64,000 bases of DNA from Odontesthes bonariensis (GCF_027942865.1 NW_027457371.1:1-64000), one strand, 5' to 3'; shown: positions 32,301-45,288, counted from the first letter of the stretch. The notes: generated from the letters alone by a model not told the origin. Made by a program: numbers and translations.

Positions 32301-35300
32301 AGACCAAAATTAAAACGTTTGTGAGCGTGTGTGGGTGATGAGAAATTAATGTTTTTTACAACATGCAGTCAGAGTACAGTGGGTGTACACCTCTCCTTTG
32401 GTCTTTTACCTGGAAGTGGCAACTCTTTACAAACTCAGTAACTCATCATCTTAATTGTGTTCTTGACTCATCACACATCACTAAAACTATACAGGTGAGG
32501 GGAAATGGGAGTTACCTACTGGGAAGTGCAAGCAAATAAACGGGTGAGGTCCTAACAAACTGCTGCACACCAGAACTGCAGCAATTTAAGGCAAAAAAGA
32601 ATGTGATAAATCTAACCCAATATTCAGATTCTTCAGCTTCGCTCTTAAAGCTGCAGTCTGCAACTCTTTTTCAAGCATAATGCCTGGAACTGTCCGGGGA
32701 TTCTGAAAGTAGTACATTAAATACCCCAATACAAAATAAAAAGAGTTCTCTAGGTCCCCTATATGTCCCGCTAGGTCCCTCCAAAGCCAGCAGGTTTGTT
32801 TACAAAATTGCAGACCGGACCGGTAAAAGGTAACCAATCAGGTTTACGAGCTGGGCTCTGCTGCCTGTCAATCACCGATTGTGCACGTGCGATACAAGGT
32901 AGGCTCGTCCCCACGCTTATTTATCTGGACTATTGAACTTCATTACGGGCTAGTCTACTTACTGTGTCTTCCATGATCGCAAATGACAGGTGAGTTGATG
33001 AATGAGGAGTCGTGTACGCGCATCTGGCGTGCACGTCTACGTGCACGAGTTCTCATGTGTTTTGATGGGGCGGGACAGGAAGTTGAATAACTTTTTATTT
33101 TTCGGTTAAAAAATAAGCATTTCTTGCATTTTGCGACTACGGAGGTCACCGTTTTCAACTTCAAGCGTTCTGATAGATCATGTAAACTCTTAAAATGCCA
33201 AAAATTAGGACTTTACGTATGACAACAACAAATCCTGCAGACTGCAGCTTTAAAGACTGAATTGTGATAAACTCACAAAGAAAGTTTCAAAATCAGTCCA
33301 CCATGCCTTCGAAAGGACAAATCACACACATAAAAAAATATTAGCAATGAGAAGTTTATGACCAACTTGAACCATGATACAGTAGATGTTTCCATGGTAA
33401 TAAGAGTAAGCAGAACTGATATTATTTCCACTGACCGTTTCCTCTTTTTGTGTTGATACTTAAACTGTTCCACATCTACCTCCTTCCTCATCTTCCACAA
33501 ACTTCAACTCACATGCTTTAATTCAAACATGACAATAATCACTGCAGTTACTAGTGATGGGATTTTCGGCTCTTTTTCGAGATGCGGCTCTAATTGCTCA
33601 TCTTAAATGTGGAGAGCCGGCTCTTTCGGCTCCCAAACGGCTCCCCATATATATATATTTTACATTATTAATTAATTTATAGCTTAAACCTAATTTTATA
33701 ACTTTTTGTTTCATTATTGACATTGTTAAGCACTTATGATGAGTAAAAATGCTGCATGACAATGCTTTATGAGTAAAAGTTTGATTATAACCACTTAAAT
33801 TTTTACAAAATAGCACCACTTCCACAAAAATAACTTTAAATAAAGTAAACGGTTATAAATACAAACACCCACTACAATATGAAAAAGTATCAAAGCAGCT
33901 ACATAACAAAAAAGGTGCCACAATACAAATATCAAATACAGTGCTATTAAATTAAAGTATAAAACTATGAAGGATAAAAAACATGTGAACAACAAGTTTT
34001 GAACCACTAGAGATGAAGAACTCACTGTATTAAATCGCTCAAAGACTTACAGATTGGCGTTGAGAAACACCAGGTGTTTAAGCTTTTTGTTTTTAAGTTT
34101 TAAGGTGTTTAAGGGAGGGAGAGGGAGAGGGAGGGGGAGGGGGAGGGGAGAGACAGCGAGGCACCGAAGGACAAAAAAAACGATGTGGGGAAAAAACTGT
34201 CGGCTCTGTGGCAATTGCAGAGCACAAGCGCAACGACAGGGAGGCGGAGAGACAGCGAGATACTGAAAAAAAAACGGCTCCACAATGGGAGCCGTTTTGG
34301 GATCCTATTTGGGAGCCGTTTTTTTCCTGTCGTTCACTTCAAAGAGCCGGCTCGAGCCGGATCGTTCGCGACCGACACATCACTAGCGGTTACTTAAAAA
34401 AAAGCAAAAAAACACATCACTTCTTTTTTAGGGAAAACAAAAACAAAAAATAATAGTTTCTCAGTGGCTGGGGGATATCTTCGGGTGGCTGGATCATTTT
34501 CATTATGCTTTAAAAGTTTTTTATTTCATCAATATCAATCAACGCCTCAAATCATTATTGAAATGTTATTCTTTCGCCACCAGAAAGATTTTTTCCCCTC
34601 CCACTGCTTTTTCCATTTAGTCCGTTCTGGTTTTACCTTCATGCCAGCAGCAGCTGCAGGTCCACCAGGGTCCACAGCCTGGATGTGACAGGGTTTGCTG
34701 CCTCGCACCACGAAGCCCCAGCCCACAGCATCGCCCACAATCTAAGAAACCACGGCAACGGATTACATGTCAACATGATGAATCACTGTGTTTCGCACGG
34801 AAATAAGGACCTCTGTACACAGATCCTATTCACAACATGGTGTTTAACAAAACATCAAGTGTCTATAAACTATCGCATGCACTTGTATGTAAAGAACTCT
34901 GCAAAGGTCTTGACCCACACCTTGTTCATTTACATATTGCTGAAAAACCAGGAAATAGTTGCAGCGATTTACTGACACATTGGCAAACATAGATGTAAAT
35001 ATAGTATGACAGTAACAGAGTTTGTACAATTACAATAAACTTGGAAGTGAATAATTGGTCCGACCACCTTTATTCTTCAACACGGCCTGAGCCCTCTTAG
35101 ACAAGCTTTCTTGTAATCCTTTAAGTCTTCCTTGAAGGACTTTTCAAAGCTCTTCTTTGGACGTTGGATGCCTTTTGTTCCGTTTTCTGTCAGATTCCAC
35201 CCCACACTGCTTCAATAATGTTGAGCTCTGGGGATGATTCATTACATCATACGCCTGTTGCCACAGATCTTTAATCCAGTTGTGTCATTTGGCATATCTC

Positions 35301-38300
35301 AGCCTTTTCTCCCTGTCTCCCTTCCTTAAGGATGGCTTTTTGACAGCCACTCTTCCATGGAGACCATTTCTGATGAGACTTTGGTGAACAGCAGATGGTT
35401 CAACTGAAGGCCTAGATGCTCCGGTGCTGCTTCAGGTGATTGCTGGATGTTTTTTTAAGTTCCAGATTTTGTTCAACTACTCTAAATACATTTTTAGGCC
35501 TGACACTTTTTTCTTTCGTCATCCACTTGTCCAGTTTCCTCAAGTTTTATGCCAATATTTAACCTAATACCTCTTTGGGAATCATCTTGTTGGGGAAAAA
35601 ATGTCATGCCTGTCGAATTTAAAAGACATTCTTTATTACATTGTCTGGTATACTTGGACACGACACTGGTTCATCCCTTGAGTTAGGACCCCGTTATTAT
35701 GCTTAAATGACTCATAGGTCGGTGTTAATTGGCTTGAGAAACTAAAAAGCACATTGCTCAGAAAATGGTCAGGACCAAATTAAAAGTTTGTCTCCTTGGA
35801 AGAAAAATGTAAAGAAATGAGAGGTGTCCCAAGACCTTTGCACAGTACTGTATGTGAGAGGGCACATGCGCCTGTGTGTGAGTGTTCCCTACGGTGAATC
35901 TCTTCTTTACAAAAGGCCCTCCTGGTGACTGCAGCTCCTCTAGACTCACTTGTCTCTTTAGAACTGTAGAGAAAAAACCCACCAACACAGCACATAATGT
36001 TACTTTGTACAGTGAGACAAAATCAGTTACCCACAGTAAGATTAAGATTGACCCAGAAAGCATGGATTAAACAACATATCTGAACATTCAAAATCAAGCA
36101 TGAGAAAACACATACAGTACAAAGTGAAACCCAGAGATCTAATCTTACAATCATATATTTGTTTTTAAAAATGTGTATGCATGTGTGTGAAGCAAAAAAA
36201 AGGGTTGGTCACGTGCTGACAGAGCCTGAAGGAATGTTGCTTCCTGAAACAGTGCAGCATTTCTCTCCTCCAACTTCCCCTTACTATTACTCAGTTCAAC
36301 ATAACTCTATTAAGGGATTAACAATAACTTTGCATCTAAAATGACTTTAAATCAAATTCTTTAAAGCAAATGACTAAAAAATGTTAAAACTTAGATAGCT
36401 CAGGGTGACACCTGAGTATACAGATTACATTAAAGATTATACTGTGGTGGACTAGTAACAAGTCCGTGTTTTAACCAGCCTCTCGCCCAGTGCATGCTGG
36501 GATAGGCTCCAGCCCCCCAGCGACCCTGAACTGGACTGAGCTGGCACAGAAGATGAATGGATGATGCTTTTGTTTCTTTTACTCCTTCAGACACTTTCTT
36601 TTCTTGTCATTCAGTCTCTTTTCTTTAGTATTCTTTCATTCAAATGTGCTTTTTCTGGTCATTATCAAAACATTTTAAACAGAAGCCCTTAAGTTAACAA
36701 ACCGGTGATGGAAGATGATGACTAAATAAAAAACACTGTCACCTATAAATTAAAAAAATGTGTGTAACAGAACGATGAATTACTCTCACGATGCTTAAAT
36801 CAGAGTGTGCTCCTTATAATGCCCTAAGGCCTGTGTGGAATGCACTGTATGTGTGTGTGCTGTGGCCTGTGCACTATCTCACACTGATCTGATAAGAAAA
36901 AGGAAGTGAGAGTAAAAAAAAAATCCCTTTTTTCAGGACAATTTCATAATATCTCATTTGAATCCTGATCTGATTAGATATACGGAACAACTTCGTTTTA
37001 ATACTTTTTCCATCTGTCGCTTTCACCTCATATTACAAGCCAATGTCAGGCGAATTCTTTTGATCTGTCTGACTTCATAAGAGCATAAAAGCAATCACAC
37101 CAGACACTAAGCTCATCATATTTGTAATATCTGCTGTGAATGTTATAGACTTTCCTCCTTATCTTCTTATCATGTGATACACAAAACTAACTATGATGAG
37201 GAAAAGGAAGATGGGAAATACCCCAACAGTATATTTTTTATGTGTGTGTGTGTGTGCGTGTCTCCATTCCTCTTTCTGTTCATTGTGTGAGTTATATCGA
37301 CGGGATTCTGCTGCTTCAAAGACAGTCCTGTCAATAATTCAGTTTGAATTATATATCAAAGGGAAACCTCAAAGTAGTCAAGATACAGAAAGTAGAAAAA
37401 CATACAGTGAACGATGTGCATTCAATAGTTCAAACAGTTTATGTCAACATTATTTTCCTGATCATTATTATGAACAAGCAGCCTATATCTGTTTTTGTCT
37501 CTAGTAAACAAACCCTCCTTTTTAGCACTTATAAATCCCCAACAACAAAAAGCAGGTGAGCTGCTTTGTGGTTTGTGATGGAATTTGAGTCCTGATCTGT
37601 TGTGAGTCTTCTACATCTACGATTAATTAATTTTACAATCATTAACTGAAAAAGCAAATTACGATTAAATGTCTTCTAAATTGGTATAATCCTTTAAATT
37701 GTCCGAAGAGCTGTTCAGATTTGCAGGGCCAAAGTAAGCCAAAACTCTCAGCTCAGAGTATTGCTGCCCAGCCTCCTCATCTATATCTCACCCAAGTTCA
37801 GCTTCAAATAGTGCTGCATTCGCTGTGCCTGAGAATTAGGAAGTTCTAACTCTTTCACTCCTGCTTTATGCTTTTACAGCAGATTCTCACCAGCATCCAA
37901 TAAATCCCTTAGCTCAAAAATAAAAGGAGCTAATAATGCTTTTCCAGTCCTTTGTTTAATGTTTTATAATTAAACTAGAAAATAATTTACCTCTAACGGG
38001 AATTCTTTTACTTTTTTTTACCAGTCAGAAGCTAGATTTGCAGTTTGTCATTGAATGGAGAACACTCAACATTAACTCCTAAAAACTAGAGCAAAAAAGA
38101 GAGGAAAGGGCCCACAGTGTAATATCATGTCCTCTTTAACTTTAACTTCTCTTTTTTTCATTTTATCAGTACTTTTTATTGAGCACCGACAATTAACAAA
38201 TACACAACAAAGACAAGATCCTTGAAACAATGCTCACATATTTTCATTTATGTCACACACACATACTTACACATACACTTAGTCCCCACTCCCCCATCCC

Positions 38301-41300
38301 ACCCCGCAAACAACCAACAGAAGGGACACTCACCCAAAGAAGCAAAGGAGGCATAAAGCCGTGTACTGTTCATAAAGTTATACACTATTTGCTATGTTTT
38401 GCATGAAGGAGCATAACTGAGAGAAAAGACTGCTCAGTGAGAAGGAGTAGGCATAGTTTTAGTCTAGCTAAATACGTCAACACCGGGTTCCAGATGGAGA
38501 AGAAGTTTTCCCGAGACCCTCTGAGTGTATGTTTAAAGGTGAGAATGGTTGAATGGGGCATTAATCCTTGTTCTGTGATGTGATATGTAGCCCAAAAAAA
38601 ATTGGTTGGGTCTGTAATGGCTCAGAACCTCCCTAAAAGGCTCTCTGAAACAGCTGTTACTATGCTGGGTTTAGAATGCGTCGTTTTCCCTTATTGGCGT
38701 CGTTTCAGAGCTTTTCTGGCAACCTCATTATGAAATGCAGGTAGGTGTTGGCGCTATTCGGTTGCCGTTGCTTGATTGGCTGCCCTTGCTCTCACTGAAA
38801 ACAGAGCTATAGAGTAACACACTGACTGGAAACAGAGCTATAGAGTAACACACTGACTGGAAAGAAAGCTCATCAGAATCAGAATTCGTTTTATTGCCAT
38901 TGTTAGTGAACAGTGTTCACTAACTAGGAATTTGCTGCGGCGTAAGGTGCAAACATGTAACATAGGATATAATAATAAAAAATAAAGAATAAAAATATAT
39001 GAATATAAAATGTACAAGGTGTGTACAACAATACACAGTATCCAATATACAGAGCAACAACAGTGCAGCTTCATTAGTGCAGTTTTAATGATGGTAAAGT
39101 GACTGGGGCAGGTTATGAGGTGATTATGAAGTGTTCATAAGTCCAACTGCAAGGGGAAAAACTGTTTTTCTGACGGGAGGTTCTGGTCCGAATGGACCGA
39201 AGCCTGCCCGAGGGGAGCGGTGCAAATAGAGAAGGGTCAGCTGTGATCCCACCTGCTCGCCCCATAGTCCTGGAGACTGCAGGTCATGGATAGATGGGAG
39301 ACGTGCAGGTCATGGATAGATGGGAGACTGCGGGTCATGGATAGATGGGAGGCTGCAGGTCATGGATAGATGGGAGGCTGCAGGTCATGGATAGATGGGA
39401 GACTGCGGGTCATGGATAGATGGGAGACGTGCAGGTCATGGATAGATGGGAGACTGCGGGTCATGGATAGATGGGAGGCTGCAGGTTAATGGATAGATGG
39501 GAGGCTGCGGGTCATGGATAGATGGGAGACTGCGGGTCATGGATAGATGGGAGGCTGCAGGTTAATGGATAGATGGGAGGCTGCGGGTCATGGATAGATG
39601 GGAGGCTGCAGGTCATGGATAGATGGGAGGCTGCAGGTCGTGGATAGATGGGAGGCTGCAAGTCATGGATAGATGGGAGGCTGCAGGTTAATGGATAGAT
39701 GGGAGGCTGCAGGTCATGGATAGATGGGAGGCTGCAGGTCATGGATAGATGGGAGGCTGCAGGTCATGGATAGATGGGAGGCTGCAGGTCATGGATAGAT
39801 GGGAGGCTGCAGGTCATGGATAGATGGGAGGCTGCAGGTCATGGATAGATGGGAGGCTGCGGGTCATGGATAGATGGGAGGCTGCAGGTCATGGATAGAT
39901 GGGAGGCTGCAGGTCGTGGATAGATGGGAGGCTGCAGGTCATGGATAGATGGGAGGCTGCAGGTTAATGGATAGATGGGAGGCTGCAGGTCATGGATAGA
40001 TGGGAGGCTGCAGGTCATGGATAGATGGGAGGCTGCAGGTCATGGATAGATGGGAGGCTGCAGGTCATGGATAGATGGGAGGCTGCAGGTCATGGATAGA
40101 TGGGAGGCTGCAGGTCATGGATAGATGGGAGGCTGCAGGTCATGGATAGATGGGAGGCTGCAGGTCATGGATAGATGGGAGACTGCGGGTCATGGATAGA
40201 TGGGAGACGTGCAGGTTAATGGATAGATGGGAGGCTGCGGGTCATGGATAGATGGGAGGCTGCAGGTCATGGATAGATGGGAGGCTGCAGGTCATGGATA
40301 GATGGGAGGCTGCAGGTTAATGGATAGATGGGAGGCTGCGGGTCATGGATAGATGGGAGGCTGCAGGTCATGGATAGATGGGAGGCTGCAGGTCATGGAT
40401 AGATGGGAGACTGCAGGTTAATGGATAGATGGGAGGCTGCAGGTCATGGATAGATGGGAGGCTGCAGGTTAATGGATAGATGGGAGGCTGCGGGTCATGG
40501 ATAGATGGGAGGCTGCAGGTTAATGGATAGATGGGAGGCTGCGGGTCATGGATAGATGGGAGGCTGCAGGTCAGGGATAGATGGGAGGCTGCGGGTCATG
40601 GATAGATGGGAGGCTGCAGGTTAATGGATAGATGGGAGGCTGCAGGTCATGGATAGATGGGAGGCTGCAGGTTAATGGATAGATGGGAGGCTGCAGGTCA
40701 TGGATAGATGGGAGGCTGCGGGTCATGGATAGATGGGAGGCTGCGGGTTAATGGATAGATGGGAGGCTGCAGGTCATGGATAGATGGGAGGCTGCAGGTC
40801 ATGGATAGATGGGAGGCTGCAGGTCGTGGATAGATGGGAGGCTGCGGGTCATGGATAGATGGGAGGCTGCAGGTCATGGATAGATGGGAGGCTGCAGGTC
40901 ATGGATAGATGGGAGGCTGCAGGTTAATGGATAGATGGGAGGCTGCAGGTCATGGATAGATGGGAGGCTGCAGGTCGTGGATAGATGGGAGGCTGCGGGT
41001 CATGGATAGATGGGAGGCTGCAGGTCATGGATAGATGGGAGGCTGCAGGTCATGGATAGATGGGAGGCTGCAGGTCATGGATAGATGGGAGGCTGCGGGT
41101 CATGGATAGATGGGAGGCTGCAGGTCATGGATAGATGGGAGGCTGCAGGTCATGGATAGATGGGAGGCTGCAGGTCATGGATAGATGGGAGGCTGCAGGT
41201 CATGGATAGATGGGAGGCTGCAGGTCATGGATAGATGGGAGGCTGCAGGTCGTGGATAGATGGGAGGCTGCAGGTCATGGATAGATGGGAGGCTGCAGGT

Positions 41301-43547
41301 CATGGATAGATGGGAGGCTGCAGGTCATGGATAGATGGGAGGCTGCGGGTCATGGATAGATGGGAGGCTGCAGGTCATGGATAGATGGGAGGCTGCAGGT
41401 CATGGATAGATGGGAGGCTGCAGGTCATGGATAGATGGGAGGCTGCGGGTCATGGATAGATGGGAGGCTGCAGGTCGTGGATAGATGGGAGGCTGCAGGT
41501 CATGGATAGATGGGAGGCTGCAGGTTAATGGATAGATGGGAGGCTGCAGGTCATGGATAGATGGGAGGCTGCAGGTCATGGATAGATGGGAGGCTGCGGG
41601 TCATGGATAGATGGGAGGCTGCAGGTCATGGATAGATGGGAGGCTGCAGGTCATGGATAGATGGGAGGCTGCGGGTCATGGATAGATGGGAGGCTGCAGG
41701 TCATGGATAGATGGGAGGCTGCAGGTCATGGATAGATGGGAGGCTGCAGGTCATGGATAGATGGGAGGCTGCGGGTCATGGATAGATGGGAGGCTGCAGG
41801 TCATGGATAGATGGGAGGCTGCAGGTCATGGATAGATGGGAGGCTGCAGGTCATGGATAGATGGGAGGCTGCAGGTCATGGATAGATGGGAGGCTGCAGG
41901 TCAGGGTTAGATGGGAGGCTGCAGGTCATGGATAGATGGGAGGCTGCAGGTCAGGGTTAGATGGGAGGCTGCAGGTCATGGATAGATGGGAGGCTGCAGG
42001 TCATGGATAGATGGGAGGCTGCGGGTCATGGATAGATGGGAGGCTGCAGGTCATGGATAGATGGGAGGCTGCAGGTCATGGATAGATGGGAGGCTGCAGG
42101 TCATGGATAGATGGGAGGCTGCAGGTCATGGATAGATGGGAGGCTGCAGGTCATGGATAGATGGGAGGCTGCAGGTCATGGATAGATGGGAGGCTGCAGC
42201 CGATCAGCTTCTCAGCGGAGCGCACAGCTCGCTGCAGTCTGTCTGTCCCTGTCGGAACTGACCCTGTACTGAGCATTAAATTCCGACTGAAGCCTGCTCG
42301 GAATCGTGCAAGCTTTGTGAAACTGTACTCCGTGAAATGTGCAGAGCAAAGGAAAAGTCGGCGGTTGTATGTACAGGGGATGCTGTTAAAAATAAATAAA
42401 AGCCATTGATCGCGAACATTGCTTTCCGGGATCGTAGTCCGCTCTCACAGCCTTGGAAGGCTCACCAGTTCCTGTTTCTCGCCGAAGGGGCGTGTCTGAA
42501 ACGGGGTGGCTGTGGATTTGGGTGTGGGGGGGGTGATTGCTGAAAAAGTGACATCACTTTTTCACAAAAACGGATTGGCACTTTTTCAGGGGGATATTCA
42601 AAAAAGGGGATTACTTGAAACAGAGGTTCTGACACTTGCTGGCACTTGGTGTGTACTCCCCACAGCGGGGAGACTCAGAACTAACACCAAAAACGGGAAA
42701 AAGACGATTTTGATTCTCTATCCCCTTTAATCTTTTCTAGTTGTATGAATTGCATCAGATCACATAACCATTATGACACTTTACGTTGATTCTTGGATTT
42801 CCGATGTAATAATATTCTCCTGCGTGCCAGTAAGGTGATAAAAGCAATGATATGTTTATCTTTTCCTAATTGTAAAGCAGTTCCTATCTGTGACACCAAA
42901 TATAGCCATAGCGGCACTGGGTTGTAGATTAATATTCAACCATTCTGACAGTGTTTTAAAGATCACCGACCAGTAGGTTGTCAGGGAGGGACATGCCCAA
43001 AACATATGAGTTCGGTTGGCAGGAGTGCCATGACACCTGTCACAGCAAATTGTATTATGCCGGGTTTTGCACAAGAAGTACTGTTATTTACTCTTCGTAG
43101 AGCGCTGTTCCAAATATCCTCAAAACAATTCCTCCCCTAATTCATTCTCCCATTCAGCCCTGATCTTTGCAAGGGAGATGTTTTTAATAGGTTATAAAGA
43201 CATTTGTTCTTGAAATGAGTCTCCTTGAGTCTAAAGGAATTTCTAACAGATTACCCAAGGTAGACATTGATATGTACGGGAAGTTCGGGTCATGACATTT
43301 CAGAAAATGATGGACTTGGAAATGGCGGAATAAGTTAGACCGAGGAAGGCTGACTTTTAGGGATAGGTTGTCAAAACCATTTATGTACATATCCTTAAAT
43401 GCATAAATCCCATGTCTTTTTAACTTTCACTTTTAATATTTCTTGTATTAGATAAGTCAAAGATCATCCATGTGATCATACCAGATTTAGGGTTGCAGAG
43501 GACAGGTGGACTGCTGCTGCTCATGCTGCTCCGCCGGGCTCCGACCA
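29321..43547 (-). CDS. deptor: DEPTOR C-terminal half: linker and PDZ domain (four exons)
   Basis: DEPTOR binds mTOR through its PDZ domain and inhibits mTORC1 and mTORC2. Four minus-strand exons are seen. 43482-43547 encodes VGARRSSMSSSSPPVLCNPK, about 14 residues shorter than the human linker as I recall it. 35893-35963 encodes VLKRQVSLEELQSPGGPF and KKRFT. 34637-34741 encodes IVGDAVGWGFVVRGSKPCHI and QAVDPGGPAAAAGMK. 29321-29449 encodes VCQFVVSVNGLNVLCHDYRT, then ISNLILTGPRKIVMEVMEEV and the stop. All junctions have GT-AG ends (donor GTAGGG at 35892 is weak), and phases agree (1, 0, 0). The two PDZ exons are nearly identical to the vertebrate protein. Exons for DEP1, DEP2 and the rest of the linker are not found on this strand; a DEP2 exon is on the plus strand at 47409. 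Confidence 0.9.
29450..32644 (-). other. deptor intron, right of the last exon
   Basis: The sequence is AT-rich. A C-run followed by an A-run lies at about 29547-29573. No conserved exon, RNA gene or well-bounded transposon was recognised up to 32644. Confidence 0.5.
32649..33249. mobile_element. TTAA-flanked MITE (about 600 bp)
   Basis: Inverted ends AGCTGCAGTCTGCA are present at the left and as the complement at the right (TGCAGACTGCAGCT). They are flanked by TTAA at 32645-32648 and 33250-33253. The interior is non-coding. It lies within a deptor intron. Confidence 0.78.
33552..34385. mobile_element. hAT-type non-autonomous element (834 bp)
   Basis: The ends are TAGTGATGGGA at the left and CACATCACTA at the right. 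They are flanked by an 8-bp target duplication, GCAGTTAC at 33544-33551 and GCGGTTAC at 34386-34393 (7 of 8 identical). Eight-base duplications and TAGTGATG-type ends are the mark of hAT transposons. The interior contains AGCCGGCTC palindromes near both ends (subterminal repeats) and a purine-rich GGGAGGGA run at about 34112-34150. No transposase frame. Confidence 0.82.
34893..35850 (-). mobile_element. Tc1-like transposon fossil
   Basis: The right end reads CCCAAGACCTTTGCACAGTACTGTA and the left end contains CTCTGCAAAGGTCTTGAC in inverted orientation, as in fish Tc1 elements with TA targets. Minus-strand sequence near 35200-35235 encodes SPELNIIEAVW, matching the last catalytic block of Tc1 transposases, but the frame is full of stops. 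It is inserted between two deptor exons. Confidence 0.7.
35964..36439. other. deptor intron segment
   Basis: No coding exon, RNA gene or bounded repeat was recognised in this AT-rich stretch. Confidence 0.4.
36440..36570 (+). repeat. Retroposon tail fragment
   Basis: The motif CCCAGTGCATGCTGGGATAG, followed by GCTCCAGCCCCCCAGCGACC and ending ATGAATGGATGATG, is a widespread teleost retroposon 3'-tail signature. It is too short to assign to a family. Confidence 0.55.
36571..38150. other. deptor intron segment
   Basis: AT-rich sequence with a short (TG)n run near 37240. The open frames here lack splice context and recognisable domains. Confidence 0.4.
38781..38862 (+). repeat. Two-copy 31-bp tandem repeat
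   Basis: The segment AACAGAGCTATAGAGTAACA continuing CACTGACTGGA occurs twice in direct succession. Confidence 0.8.
38877..42290 (+). mobile_element. Retroposon 3'-region hosting an expanded minisatellite
   Basis: The left flank contains AATCAGAATTCGTTTTATTG, ACTGCAAGGGGAAAAACTGT, GAAGCCTGCCCGAGGGGAGC and GTCCTGGAGACTGCAGG. The right flank continues GGCTGCAGCCGATCAGCTTC, TCAGCGGAGCGCACAGCTCG and CTGCAGTCTGTCTGTCCC. These pieces form one known-looking fish LINE-type sequence into whose middle the 25-bp array at 39281-42198 has grown. Confidence 0.6.
39281..42198 (+). repeat. 25-bp minisatellite, about 115 copies
   Basis: The unit GGTCATGGATAGATGGGAGG followed by CTGCA is repeated for about 2.9 kb. 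Variants are GGGTCATGG, GGTCGTGG, GGTCAGGG and a 26-bp form GGTTAATGG. The forms are interspersed in patterns that recur in blocks, pointing to block duplication. The first copies (39281-39500) are more diverse (GAGACTGCGGG, GAGACGTGCAGG). One reverse frame translates to a repetitive HDLQPPIYP pattern, which is an artefact. Confidence 0.97.
42770..43425 (-). mobile_element. L1/Tx1-like LINE ORF2 C-terminus (fossil)
   Basis: Minus-strand frames contain LPRSNLFRHFQVHHFLKCHD, PNFPYISMSTLGNLLEIPLD and, further on, a zinc-knuckle-like CDRCHGTPANRTHMFWACPS LTTYW. This order is typical of the C-terminal region of fish L1/Tx1-type ORF2 proteins. Stops and frame changes separate the parts. It lies in a deptor intron. 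Confidence 0.7.
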
Positions 43548-45169
43548 CTGAGACAAGAGGGAGAGAGAGGCATTGCACTAAATAATATGCAGGTCAATGA
43601 GCAGTTGAGTGCTAACATAGAGCCTTTACCTTAACAAATATTCAAAGACCATCTTACTAATGTTGCACATTGGAACTTTAGGAGTGACATGCAAAACTCT
43701 GGTCAAAATATAAAAAATGTCTGCATGTAAAAATAAATAAATAAATAAAAACAATGACATCATTTCCAAAAGTCACTAGGTTAAAGATGACACTTTGTTC
43801 GGACAAGCTACATAGTCTGAACTTTTAACACAATCTCTGACCCGGCATGATCACTGTGTGTGAGAGCTTTCAGTAGCAGTGAAGAGTCCTTTTTCTTTTT
43901 TGGAGAATTTTCTTGCATTCTTCCTAGAAAAGGCTTCTCATTCTGTGAGATTCTCAGGTCATCTTACATGCACTGTTTTGAGGTCTGTCCACAGATATGT
44001 GATTACTTTTTAAAGACAGTGAGGGCCATGGGAAAACCTTCAACTTTCACCTTTTGAGGTGGTCCATTTTGGATTTTTGTTACATGTAGTTAGGATCACT
44101 GTAAAAAATCAAAGCTTTCCTCTTTTTATATTTAGCTTTTTTTTGTTTGTACAGACCACAGAGTGGTGGTTTTTTTTAATTGTTTTTTTTAAATCAGCAA
44201 TTTATTCTTTTTTTTTGTTATGTCAAACATGGGCTTTAGATTTACATCTCTATCAATCTTAGGAGCTGTTTTATTGGCCTTGCAGACTTCAAGTTGACTT
44301 CCACATTGCCATTAACAGCCATACTCTACTACATAAAGAAATAAAGGAAAAAGTTCTGGGAAATTTCTGTGCTTCCGTCTTATGACCTCTATCTGCTTTG
44401 TGGATATTAATCACTTTAATTTTAGAAAAATAGGGCAGCTGCTGAGGAGAGCCCATCGCTGCTGCATGTTCGGATAATCCCTAACAACTAAATCATCAAC
44501 GTCTTTGACCATACTGAAAGCTACGAGAGCTGGAAGGTTTTACAATTTGATTTGCTTATGACAACAGCTTTATGCCACTCTTGTGATATGAGCCTGTTTC
44601 CTCTTGTGTGCATGTAAGCGTCTCCAAAAAATGCTTTGAGCTAAAAACAAACAAACAAACAAACAAAAAAGTCTCTAAACTAAAATTAAAGACAAGAATC
44701 ACGATAATTCATATCTATTGATATCCTGATCCCTTTGACATTCATACAATGCAGTAGTATAACAGTGGAATAAGGCTTATTCAAATTCCAAGAAGCTACT
44801 TATTTTTGGAAATGTTATGATGACAGTTGAGCACTTTTCACAATCTTATTCTGACCGGTAACACAAAGCAGGACAGCTTTGTTAGCTGTACATCGCAGAC
44901 GCCACCAAGGACATTGGCTGCCTGCGTTTGGGTATGTGTGTCAACAGATGATAAGACAAATGGGATAACTTTGTCACTGTTCAGTAAAGAATAGGGGCAA
45001 TTTCCAGCTTCTATAATTAGGCTACAGCTGCCTCGGCGAGCACACAACAATATCGCCACATTTAAAGTTTTCGATGAGAGAGCAAAAGTTAGCCTGTACC
45101 ACTTCCCAGAACATGTGGCGCCATCTTCAAATGTAAGCAAATCCTTTTAAAGAAAGACTTAACCTAAAC
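43548..45169. other. Region right of the last minus-strand deptor exon
   Basis: AT-rich, with an (AAAC)n run at 44645-44668. The upstream deptor exons expected on the minus strand (rest of linker, DEP2, DEP1) were looked for here and not seen. Confidence 0.4.
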
Positions 45170-45288
45170 TTTTTCCTGATTTTAACAATATTACCAAGGT
45201 GAGAGAAGGCAGTCCTGGAAACCTGTTTTATATGCGAGTCAGAGGACAGATCCTGGTAAGATATAACTCCAAGGTTCCTCACTGTAGA
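45170..45288 (-). mobile_element. Short L2 LINE fragment
   Basis: It matches 13150-13275 closely over about 120 bp (TTTTAACAATATTACCAAGG, GAAACCTGTTTTATATGCGA, AACTCCAAGGTTCCTCACTG). It is the same LINE family as the copy nested in the THAP transposon. Confidence 0.8.

Noticed and set aside
29321..34741. PDZ exons assigned to P-Rex (PREX1/2)
   Set aside because: First considered because P-Rex proteins combine DEP and PDZ domains, but the exact PDZ sequence (VGDAVGWGFVVRGSKPCHIQ) and the preceding VLKR exon fit DEPTOR, not P-Rex.
38150..38600. Possible L1 untranslated end
   Set aside because: Composition resembles LINE 3' sequence, but there was no protein part or boundary to support a call.
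39281..42198. CRISPR-like array (regular 25-bp repeats)
   Set aside because: Units are contiguous with no unique spacers, and the host is a vertebrate; it is a minisatellite.
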